A DNA stretch of 5,941 nt from Candidatus Poseidoniaceae archaeon (lineage in GTDB: Archaea; Thermoplasmatota; Poseidoniia; Poseidoniales; Poseidoniaceae): positions 1 to 5,941 of the forward strand of contig JAKMFY010000011.1 of NCBI GenBank assembly GCA_022425185.1. Direction: 5' to 3'. Made by a program: the position numbers and the translations under genes. Of the stretch, positions 1-5,941 are shown piece by piece. The notes under the pieces were generated by a model. The model saw only the letters and a program-made list of their open reading frames with translations. It had not been told where the DNA came from and ran no database searches. The stretch's first letter is position 1, and each line of letters begins with the position of its first letter.

Positions 1-2
1 GT

Positions 3-3000
3 ATCGATAATGGCTCAATTCGAGTTCAAGCAGAAATCAGTTGGAATGTGAGCGTACTGCAAGATTGGACGCACCTCGGAAACACGACCTATATTATTGG
101 CGATATCTTTGATGGATTGTACACCACTGAAAGTATACTCGGCAATGATACTGTCATTGCGATGACGATGCTTGATGCAGAAGGATTCCCAATCGACTTA
201 GCGAATGGTATGCTTGACAATGCAACAGGTAAATTCAATCTCACAGTCGTCATGCCTACAATACTCCCATCAAATGGGTATGAGGTTGTTGTTGACTTTA
301 ACTTCGAAGCAATGGCACCTGCTGGCGGTGCATATTACCGTGTTGTAGATACATCTACGCCACCGAATCCACCTGTCTTACCATCTGTTACAATAGGTAT
401 TGAATCAGAATTCCTCGTTGAAGAGGAACTATCTGTCATGGAATTTGTTTCAGGAGAACCAGTTGTTTTCAATACCAGTGTGTTTGATGTAGCAGATAAT
501 TCCAATGTTTCAGACGCTACAGTCGATTTCATTTGGGACTATGGTAACACAAACGTATCCTTAGGAACAGCAGTAACAGATGCGAACGGTAACGCGACAT
601 TTACATGGAGTTCATCCAATGTCGCGCCTGGCCAATACACTCTACAGATGTTTGTTGCAGATGACTTAACCGATCCGTTAGCAGTAGGAAACAGCCGTAG
701 AACTGGTAACAGTACATTCGTTAACGTCACAGTACAAGTTCCAACTGACATTCGTATTGATGTTTTACCATCGACAATTACAGCTGGAGTGGACTTCAAT
801 ATGCAAGGTCAAATTCTTGATGATGATGACCCATTGAGACCACTTATCTCTGGTGTACGTCTCGATGTATATTGGCAATCTAATCCCGAAGAACTTCTTA
901 GAAGTGGCGTCCCCACCCTTTCCAATGGTAGTTTCAATTTGACAGTCCCTACGGATGTGTCAAACAACGGAACTGTTCGTGGTCCTCGAACTCTTGTCGT
1001 AGAAGTTGTCGAAGATTCCTCGCTGTATTATCTTCCATCTGAGATTTCAAACCCAGTGTTTGTCTTCGGTGTTACGCAACTGGAAGGCCTTCAACCAGGC
1101 AATCCAGTCTTGGTGAACAGAGGAGAGACGGTTAATCTCAGTGCAACTTTGGTAGAATCGAGTTTCAACTTTAGACCTGTGGGTAATTCTAGTGTTACGA
1201 CACTCTTCCACGAAACATGGCTACCAACAGTTACAACAGATGGTTCCGGTACCGCAAACACCTCATTTACTGTTCCAAGTAGCCATCCACTTGGCCTTAT
1301 CATTGTCAGTTACTTCTACAACGGAAGTTCAGATCTACTTCTGTCCCAAGCAAATCTTTCGAGTGTAACAGTGCGTTCATTGACTTTCCTTGTTGTTGAC
1401 CAAATTACAGATAATCCTGTTGCAGGTTCGAGTTTCAATGTCTCTGGACGTGTTGTTTCAGACAATGGAACAGGATTGATGAATCGTGATGGATCACGTT
1501 TGACTGCAAACGTTCTCTTCACAATTGATGACCAACCAGTTGGATTTTCGGTCAGTAATGGGTCGGTACAAGATGGTGGATGGTGGAATGCTACGCTTAC
1601 ACTAACGCCTGGATTTGAGGCTGGAACCCACGTGCTTGAAGCATCATTTGTTCCAACAGTCAACTTCTATGTTGGTTCGAAAAATAATTCATCATTCGAT
1701 AGCCGTGGCTATTCACTTATTACATTCTTAGAACCATCACTCGATGCTCTTGGACAACCGACACTAAACGATCGAACCGAGCGAGGGACACTGCTTGATG
1801 TGAGAATTCTTCTTGAAGATAACACTGGAAGTGCAATCGGCGGTCAACAGATAACATTCATTCTACCAGCCACAGACAAAACAGATGAAGTTTCAGTCAC
1901 TGTCACGACCGCAACCAATGGAACTGCAAATGGGTCGCTCCTTGTTCCATTCAACGCAACTGTTGGATTCTCGAATGTACAAGCGCAGTATCTTGGTATC
2001 TCAGGAACTACAGGGTTACTCGGATACAATGCTTCGACCCAATACGTGACTTTGGCAAAAACCAACATGACCATTCTTGAACACACAGAACAATTGACAG
2101 CTGGAGAAACATTGTATGTCAACGGAACATTGCTCGATGACCTTGGATTGCCATTGTATGTTGATGGCGTTGAATCCGTAGCTATCGTACGCATGCTTGT
2201 CGATGGTGTTCCTGTTGCAAGCGTACAATCTGATGCATTCACAGGTGCATTCTCGATTGTTTACACTGTACCCGAATCAACTCCATCTGGAGGGCACATG
2301 GTCGAAGTCCAATTTACAGGTGGTCGGGATTGGGTTGACCCAATCGGTATTGGTGATGCTGTTGATCCAGAATTCTACATGGCAAGCAGTGATATGATCA
2401 ATTTCAATGTGAGTGTGCCAACCCAGATTCTATTGATAACAGCCACAGGTTCAGTCGACCGTGAAGATACAATGACAATACAAGGTCGACTTCTTGATGT
2501 TGTTGACAATCCATTACTCGACCAGCGAATCGATATTTACCTTGGTGGAGTTTGGATGACCAATGTTTCTACTGATGAAACTGGCTTGTTTACGGCAGTA
2601 ATTCCTGTTCCAGCTGATGCAACACTAGGTCCAGTCGTTCTTGAAACACAATTCAATGGAACATCGTTTTACCTCCCAAGTGCTTCAAACGGAACTTGGA
2701 CGATTTACAGTAAAATCTTGGTTGATGTATCAGTTCCAAGTCCTCTTGCAGTTACTGACACAGTGACGATTACAGGTACTGTCCTTGACAATCAACTTCA
2801 ACCGATTGCAGGTCATGTGGTCGAACTGAAGGTTGATGGATTTGTTCTGAGTCAAGTGACAACAGGTGCAGATGGTACCTTCTCGTATGATTGGACCGTC
2901 CAGGATTTCTTTGACTTCGGTGATAATTTGCTTGAAGCCGATGTTCTCGCTCAAGGATACTACAGAGAAGGTTCTGCAAACCAATCCTTCTTCCTGTCAC

Positions 3001-3977
3001 ACCGTTCTGCAGTAACAATAGAGTTTGTAGATGGAATTGACGCCACACGAGGTGACTTCTGGTCGATATCTGGACGATTGTTTGATATCGATACAGTCGA
3101 CCAAGACGGTATAGCGAATGAGAATGTGCTTGTTTACCTCGATGGCGTCTTGATGACGACTGTAACAACAGATTCTGAGGGAGCCTACACTGCAACTGTT
3201 CTTGCTGGAATGGATTTAGCTCGTGGAACCGGTCACTCGATCGAAGTTATCTTTGAAGGAACACAAGAGCATCTGAGTACATCCTCGAATGGTTCAGTCA
3301 CTGTTTGGGCAGATATTCTCATTACGATCGATGGCACTTCAACTGAAACATCAGTTCGTTCAGACATTGCAAATCCAATCCGACTTACTGGAAGTGTCTC
3401 TGAGATCGGAGGTATTGGAGAAGTGTTTGAGAACATTGTAATTTACATGGGTAACAGTTCAAATTGCGTCAATGGTTTCGAAGGAGCGTTCTGCTTCAAT
3501 GACGTCCAGGAAGAATGGAGCGTTGGTAATTTCACACTTACGGCAATAACTCCAACTTCATTGCTTGCAGGACCTCAGTTCATCAATCTTGATGTTCCTC
3601 GAGATACTGCGCTTTACATCAATGGAGCCTCACGTGCTCATCCATTGTATGTCAAGGTCAACGCCGACATAACTCCATCAATCGATACGATTGTTGAGAA
3701 TGAAGACGAAAAGGTGGATGGATCAGTATCGATTATTGCGGTTGATACCTCTGAAGGGTTGTCAGGTATTGCAGTTGAATTCTATCTCGATTCTGAAAAC
3801 GGCACTCGATTGGCCGCTATGACTTCACTCACAGATTCAGACGGTGTCGCAACCTTTGAATTCAACAACGATCCTCCATTTGGTGACGAGGATACCTTTG
3901 GGAGATTAAGTCTTGATATCGTCATTACTGACCAGAGATTATCGGAACAGACTCTAACGAACTTTAATGTTCTAAGG
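3..3977 (+). repeat. About twelve divergent Ig-like beta-sandwich modules (protein-level repeat)
   Basis: This is a repeat of protein modules, not of DNA; the copies are too diverged for nucleotide repeats to show. The clearest marker is the recurring turn followed by a strand: NATGKF (58-63), ANGNATF (179-185), SNGSF (292-296), TDGSG (397-401), WWNATL (512-517), TNGTANGS (623-630), FTGAFS (731-736), DETGLF (843-848), ADGTFS (941-946), DSEGAY (1042-1047), SVGNF (1158-1162) and DSDGVATF (1263-1270). Approximate module starts are 112, 232, 342, 444, 556, 671, 791, 889, 986, 1089 and 1205, plus one before 112. The modules near 791-1088 look most alike, with a full G-x-L-x-D ... Y-L-x-G-V-x-M ... 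T-D-x-x-G pattern and a closing N-G-S/T strand. Module boundaries are by eye. The fold is Ig-like or fibronectin/invasin-like; the exact family cannot be settled by reading. Confidence 0.75.
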
Positions 3978-4448
3978 GAACAAGGATTCTCTCCAGAATA
4001 TGAGTATGAAGCGGAAGCAGCAGGCATTAGCGTTTGGACATATGTTACCCTCTTGTTCTTGGCAGCAGCCGTAGCAGTGGGTACTGTAATGTATCGCAGA
4101 AGAAAGCAAACTGAATTAAGGTCTGAAATGGCTGAAGTCTTTGAATACACTGCAGAACTTCTGGCTGCTGGTGATTCAGTACGAGAAGCGATTTTCAACT
4201 GTTATCAGAACTTATGTTCCTCTCTTCAGACGAGAGGACTATTGCGTCGAGATTTCGAAACCGTTCGTGAATTCGAAGTAGCCATTCGTCAAGCAACTCC
4301 TGGACTTAGTGATGAATCATTACAAGCCTTGGACAATATGTTCGAGATGGCTCGATATGGTCGTGAAGAACTTGGTCCTCAGCACCAACAATCCGCACAG
4401 GGCGCTCTTGACAAAATGATCTCTGAACTGAGTTACAAAAAGTATTGA
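3..4448 (+). CDS. Giant membrane-anchored surface protein: tandem Ig-like modules, one TM helix, cytoplasmic DUF4129-like domain (5' partial)
   Basis: The frame is open to the left edge, adding 15 residues before a GTG at 48, so the true start is upstream. Residue numbers here count that GTG as 1, giving 1,466 residues to the TGA stop. Residues 1 to about 1310 form roughly twelve beta-rich modules of about 100-120 residues. Each has a G-x-L-x-D strand, often a V-x-Y-x-D-G strand, a D-x-x-G-x-F turn and a strand ending near V-P. A Tyr/Glu-rich linker (about 1315-1325) leads to a hydrophobic helix at 1327-1349, then RRRK, which predicts an outside N-terminus and a cytoplasmic C-terminus. Residues 1361-1461 match the DUF4129 pattern. 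About 40 N-X-S/T sequons suggest a glycosylated exterior. DUF4129 often ends proteins with transglutaminase-like or Ig-like ectodomains, but no catalytic domain is visible here; one could lie upstream. An adhesion, cell-surface or envelope role is inference; the function is unknown. Confidence 0.93.
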   Translation: MDNGSIRVQAEISWNVSVLQDWTHLGNTTYIIGDIFDGLYTTESILGNDTVIAMTMLDAEGFPIDLANGMLDNATGKFNLTVVMPTILPSNGYEVVVDFNFEAMAPAGGAYYRVVDTSTPPNPPVLPSVTIGIESEFLVEEELSVMEFVSGEPVVFNTSVFDVADNSNVSDATVDFIWDYGNTNVSLGTAVTDANGNATFTWSSSNVAPGQYTLQMFVADDLTDPLAVGNSRRTGNSTFVNVTVQVPTDIRIDVLPSTITAGVDFNMQGQILDDDDPLRPLISGVRLDVYWQSNPEELLRSGVPTLSNGSFNLTVPTDVSNNGTVRGPRTLVVEVVEDSSLYYLPSEISNPVFVFGVTQLEGLQPGNPVLVNRGETVNLSATLVESSFNFRPVGNSSVTTLFHETWLPTVTTDGSGTANTSFTVPSSHPLGLIIVSYFYNGSSDLLLSQANLSSVTVRSLTFLVVDQITDNPVAGSSFNVSGRVVSDNGTGLMNRDGSRLTANVLFTIDDQPVGFSVSNGSVQDGGWWNATLTLTPGFEAGTHVLEASFVPTVNFYVGSKNNSSFDSRGYSLITFLEPSLDALGQPTLNDRTERGTLLDVRILLEDNTGSAIGGQQITFILPATDKTDEVSVTVTTATNGTANGSLLVPFNATVGFSNVQAQYLGISGTTGLLGYNASTQYVTLAKTNMTILEHTEQLTAGETLYVNGTLLDDLGLPLYVDGVESVAIVRMLVDGVPVASVQSDAFTGAFSIVYTVPESTPSGGHMVEVQFTGGRDWVDPIGIGDAVDPEFYMASSDMINFNVSVPTQILLITATGSVDREDTMTIQGRLLDVVDNPLLDQRIDIYLGGVWMTNVSTDETGLFTAVIPVPADATLGPVVLETQFNGTSFYLPSASNGTWTIYSKILVDVSVPSPLAVTDTVTITGTVLDNQLQPIAGHVVELKVDGFVLSQVTTGADGTFSYDWTVQDFFDFGDNLLEADVLAQGYYREGSANQSFFLSHRSAVTIEFVDGIDATRGDFWSISGRLFDIDTVDQDGIANENVLVYLDGVLMTTVTTDSEGAYTATVLAGMDLARGTGHSIEVIFEGTQEHLSTSSNGSVTVWADILITIDGTSTETSVRSDIANPIRLTGSVSEIGGIGEVFENIVIYMGNSSNCVNGFEGAFCFNDVQEEWSVGNFTLTAITPTSLLAGPQFINLDVPRDTALYINGASRAHPLYVKVNADITPSIDTIVENEDEKVDGSVSIIAVDTSEGLSGIAVEFYLDSENGTRLAAMTSLTDSDGVATFEFNNDPPFGDEDTFGRLSLDIVITDQRLSEQTLTNFNVLREQGFSPEYEYEAEAAGISVWTYVTLLFLAAAVAVGTVMYRRRKQTELRSEMAEVFEYTAELLAAGDSVREAIFNCYQNLCSSLQTRGLLRRDFETVREFEVAIRQATPGLSDESLQALDNMFEMARYGREELGPQHQQSAQGALDKMISELSYKKY
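4026..4106 (+). other. Transmembrane anchor with cytoplasmic basic stop-transfer
   Basis: Residues 1327-1349 of the large protein are uncharged and rich in Leu, Ala, Val and Thr (…VWTYVTLLFLAAAVAVG…). RRRK follows directly, and the residues just before the helix are acidic (YEYEAEAA). By the positive-inside rule this puts the Ig-like part outside and the last 115 or so residues inside. It is the only clear membrane segment in the visible part. Confidence 0.9.
4128..4430 (+). other. DUF4129-like cytoplasmic domain
   Basis: Residues 1361-1461 of the large protein carry the pattern I associate with DUF4129: D-S-V-R-E-A-I (1376-1382), C-Y (1385-1386), a G-L-L-R-R stretch (1397-1401), T-V-R-E-F (1405-1409), then the most telling piece M-F-E-M-A-R-Y-G (1431-1438), and a closing amphipathic helix. 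It is predicted all-helical. In other proteins the domain sits on the cytoplasmic side at the C-terminus, often in gene sets with MoxR ATPase, DUF58 and transglutaminase proteins. Its biochemical role is not known, and no such neighbours appear in this window. Confidence 0.8.
4437..4441 (-). terminator. Weak candidate T-tract terminator for the helicase/Hsp20-like operon
   Basis: On the minus strand TTTTT lies nine bases past the TAA of the Hsp20-like gene, inside the last codons of the convergent gene. Archaeal termination uses T-rich tracts without needing a hairpin. Five Ts is short, and the tract is also explained by Lys-Lys codons on the other strand, so this is only a possibility. Confidence 0.25.
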
Positions 4449-4449
4449 A

Positions 4450-4905
4450 TTACCAGCGAAGGTGAAGCCTTCCGTTAACGAAGTGAACCCGTACTGTTTC
4501 TGCTTGCTCACTGTTTAGGGGGAGGATTCGCTCAAAAGGGTCATTTCCTTCTTGCTGAATGGTAATCTTGACATGAGTTTCTAAACCGATTTCTTTGATT
4601 TGAATGTCCAGTTGGTCTGGAGAAACTCCAAGAAGTGGAATTGTAAGTCCATCTGGATTACTCATTCCATGAAGTTCTTGTAAAACCCACTCTAATCGTT
4701 GGGTTGGTTCAACCTCTGCTATGTGCGTTTCTGGAATCATTCCTGCTTGTACGAGCACATGCTTATGCATCGATTGAACTTGATGCAAATGTGTTGCAGA
4801 TGTCTGAAATTCTGTATGAAGTTGTTCAGGAGTTGAAGACAAATCACTCCTAGCCATCTCTTCAGGTTCATCTTCGCTTACGTCCAATGGTTTCCAGTCG
4901 CTCAT
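4450..4905 (-). CDS. Small protein with C-terminal Hsp20/alpha-crystallin-like domain
   Basis: This encodes 151 residues. The ATG at 4905 is chosen because GAGAGGG lies six bases upstream and it starts 19 bases after the helicase stop; an in-frame ATG at 4977 would add 24 residues and overlap the helicase. Residues 1-25 are acidic and probably disordered. Residues 26-80 are mostly helical and His-rich (H30, H39, H41, H47, H49). Residues 86-151 resemble a small heat-shock fold: LTIPLLGVSPDQLDIQI matches the usual 'x-x-PGVxxEDIxVxV' entry, FERILPL (124-130) matches the conserved F-x-R-x-x-x-L-P, and V-R-V-H-F-V-N-G-R-L-H-L (138-149) matches the final A-x-x-x-N-G-V-L-x-I strands. The protein ends on that strand, so the C-terminal I-x-I tail used by classical sHSPs for oligomer assembly is absent. 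It may be a chaperone, or a CS/p23-like adaptor. Linkage to the helicase is suggestive only. Confidence 0.85.
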   Translation of the reverse strand: MSDWKPLDVSEDEPEEMARSDLSSTPEQLHTEFQTSATHLHQVQSMHKHVLVQAGMIPETHIAEVEPTQRLEWVLQELHGMSNPDGLTIPLLGVSPDQLDIQIKEIGLETHVKITIQQEGNDPFERILPLNSEQAETVRVHFVNGRLHLRW

Positions 4906-4911
4906 GTTATT

Positions 4912-4918
4912 CCCTCTC
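4912..4918 (-). promoter_or_regulatory. Shine-Dalgarno-like site of the Hsp20-like gene
   Basis: On the minus strand GAGAGGG is followed by six bases (AATAAC) and ATG. It sits in the 19-base gap after the helicase TAA, so it decides the start and suggests translation from a shared transcript. Confidence 0.6.
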
Positions 4919-4924
4919 GCTTGT

Positions 4925-5941
4925 TTATGATGAACCTTCGTGTAGTCTTTGGACTCTTGAAAAGAATCGTCGTGCAAAAGATTTCGTTGTTTCAGGTTCG
5001 TTCGTTGCGTTCATCCTTACATCTGCAGGATAACATTCAATGTACGTTCTGTCGGTATTTCTTTTGTCGAGAAGAAGAATGAGGGCTCGATCGGCAATAC
5101 TACGAATTGGACGTCCCATCGCCTGCATAATCGAATTGATTGCAGGTTGAGTCGAGGTATATCGCCAAGCATTTCCTCTACCAAAGCGTTCCTCAACATA
5201 ACTTCTCAAGGCTTTCTGGTGAATGGAAGGAGGTGGATTTGGAATGCCAATACAAGCTACGGCATCGAGAACTCCATTTTGATAATCAATGCCTTCAGCT
5301 AACCTTCCACCAAAGACTCCTGCGAGCAGTATCCTCTTTCCAGAAACCTTTGCATTCTCAAGGACGTCGAGTAATTGATCGACATCTTGTTTTGACCATG
5401 TTCGATCTTCCATCCTTAGAGTAACCCCGCGGAATATCCCTTCCCCAATATACTCGTTAAGCATCGAATAAGATGGGACGAATACTGCTACGTGCCCAGG
5501 TGTTCCATCACACAAGGCTTGGAGATGGTTACGGATGCGTTGCGTATTATCATAGGAACGATCTTTGTAACGAGTAGTCACATCGTTGGCTACCATAATT
5601 GGACGTCGTTCTTTGGCAAAAGGAGACTCATAGGCTTGTTTAGTTGTCTTCTCTTTTCCGATACCAAGCAAGTCTGCGTACATCTTTGGTGGATACAGTG
5701 TACCTGACATCAATATGCTTCCAGCACAATTTTGCAGGACCGGACCACTCACTAATCCAGGATCAAGAAGATGGGAGGTAATTCGCCCCTCCCTCCCTTT
5801 CGTATCATGTACGAAGACCAATGCAGTCGTCTTTCCAAATCGTAGAAGGTCATCAAGAAGATTTGCGATTCGATGCGCATCGATTTCAACGTTTGGATTC
5901 TCATCTTCAGTCTCTAGTTTGATTTGTACATCCAACAGAAT
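4925..5941 (-). CDS. XPD/Rad3-family ATP-dependent DNA helicase, C-terminal helicase half (5' partial)
   Basis: The frame stays open to the right edge (two more codons, ATT CTG, before the TTG at 5935), so the N-terminus with Walker A, the iron-sulfur region and the DEAH box is outside the window. Counting the TTG as residue 1, 336 residues run to TAA. Visible landmarks of the family's second half are S-x-L-M-S-G-T-L-Y-P (73-82), E-S-P-F (103-106), V-A-V-F-V-P-S-Y (149-156), G-G-R-L-A-E-G-I-D-Y (209-218, motif V region), I-G-I-P-N-P-P-P (229-236), and Q-A-M-G-R-P-I-R-S (271-279, motif VI with its arginine finger region), closed by L-L-L-D-K-R (287-292). XPD helicases unwind DNA 5' to 3' and in eukaryotes act in nucleotide excision repair within TFIIH; the archaeal role is less settled. 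The wording of motifs III and V fits archaeal XPD better than bacterial DinG. It probably leads an operon with the Hsp20-like gene. Confidence 0.92.
   Translation of the reverse strand: MLLDVQIKLETEDENPNVEIDAHRIANLLDDLLRFGKTTALVFVHDTKGREGRITSHLLDPGLVSGPVLQNCAGSILMSGTLYPPKMYADLLGIGKEKTTKQAYESPFAKERRPIMVANDVTTRYKDRSYDNTQRIRNHLQALCDGTPGHVAVFVPSYSMLNEYIGEGIFRGVTLRMEDRTWSKQDVDQLLDVLENAKVSGKRILLAGVFGGRLAEGIDYQNGVLDAVACIGIPNPPPSIHQKALRSYVEERFGRGNAWRYTSTQPAINSIMQAMGRPIRSIADRALILLLDKRNTDRTYIECYPADVRMNATNEPETTKSFARRFFSRVQRLHEGSS

Noticed and set aside
48..50. GTG as the start of the large gene
   Set aside because: The frame is open upstream to the window edge with sensible sequence of the same style (including an N-G-S sequon), and no signal peptide follows the GTG. 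The real start is outside.
2770..3195. 141-codon open frame on the minus strand inside the large gene
   Set aside because: Its translation is rich in Arg, His, Gln and Ser with no domain pattern. It mirrors the Asp/Val/Thr-rich coding strand. The same holds for minus-strand frames at 1844-2242, 3782-4198 and 1316-1663.
3..3977. DNA tandem repeats or recent duplication within the Ig-like region
   Set aside because: No module shares a long run of identical bases with another by eye. Similarity is only at the level of protein pattern, so the duplications look old.
4458..4480. Inverted repeat GAAGG/CCTTC followed by the palindrome CGTTAACG just after the large gene's stop
   Set aside because: The stem is only five base pairs, no T-tract follows, and the bases are explained by the coding sequence of the Hsp20-like gene. 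It is not strong enough to call a terminator or operator.
4906..4977. Upstream ATG extending the Hsp20-like protein by 24 residues
   Set aside because: It would overlap the helicase 3' end by 53 bases, and the added residues are low-complexity polar sequence. The ATG at 4905 has a well-spaced SD-like site.
5140..5424. Plus-strand open frame opposite the helicase
   Set aside because: It lies over conserved helicase motifs V and VI and its translation shows no recognisable pattern. The plus-strand frame at 5492-5707 is rejected for the same reason.
5933..5935. TTG as the start of the helicase
   Set aside because: The frame continues to the edge, and the protein lacks the whole ATPase half at this point, so the gene must extend beyond the window.

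Overview
The window holds three protein-coding genes and almost no non-coding DNA. Two of them run off the ends. The organism is most likely an archaeon. The helicase is of the XPD/Rad3 type. The large protein looks like an archaeal surface protein: tandem Ig-like modules, very many N-X-S/T sequons, almost no cysteine, and one C-terminal membrane anchor followed by a cytoplasmic DUF4129-like domain. No bacterial sorting signal (LPXTG) is visible. The style resembles planktonic Thermoplasmatota such as Marine Group II (Poseidoniales), but that placement is a guess from general appearance, and an Asgard or other archaeal source is not excluded.

Layout. Positions 3-4448 (+) are the 3' part of a very long gene whose start lies upstream; the visible part alone is 1,481 residues. 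It reads as about twelve Ig-like beta-sandwich modules, a transmembrane helix, an Arg/Lys stop-transfer stretch and a DUF4129-like domain of about 100 residues. Positions 4450-4905 (-) encode a 151-residue protein with an unrecognised His-rich helical N-terminal half and a C-terminal half resembling an Hsp20/alpha-crystallin (or CS/p23-like) domain. Positions 4925-5941 (-) are the 3' part of an XPD/Rad3-family DNA helicase whose ATPase half is outside the window.

The helicase and the Hsp20-like gene lie head to tail with a 19-base gap that carries a Shine-Dalgarno-like GAGAGGG, so they are probably co-transcribed. The surface-protein gene converges on this pair with its stop codon one base from the small gene's stop, so the two transcripts must overlap or end in a very tight space. 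No gene start with its promoter is inside the window except the internal start of the small gene. I see no RNA gene, mobile element, CRISPR array or DNA-level tandem repeat. No stretch longer than 19 bases lacks a gene.

Nothing here is a clear new system. The items most worth following up are the pairing of an Hsp20-like protein with an XPD helicase, and the giant glycosylated ectodomain joined through the membrane to a DUF4129 domain.
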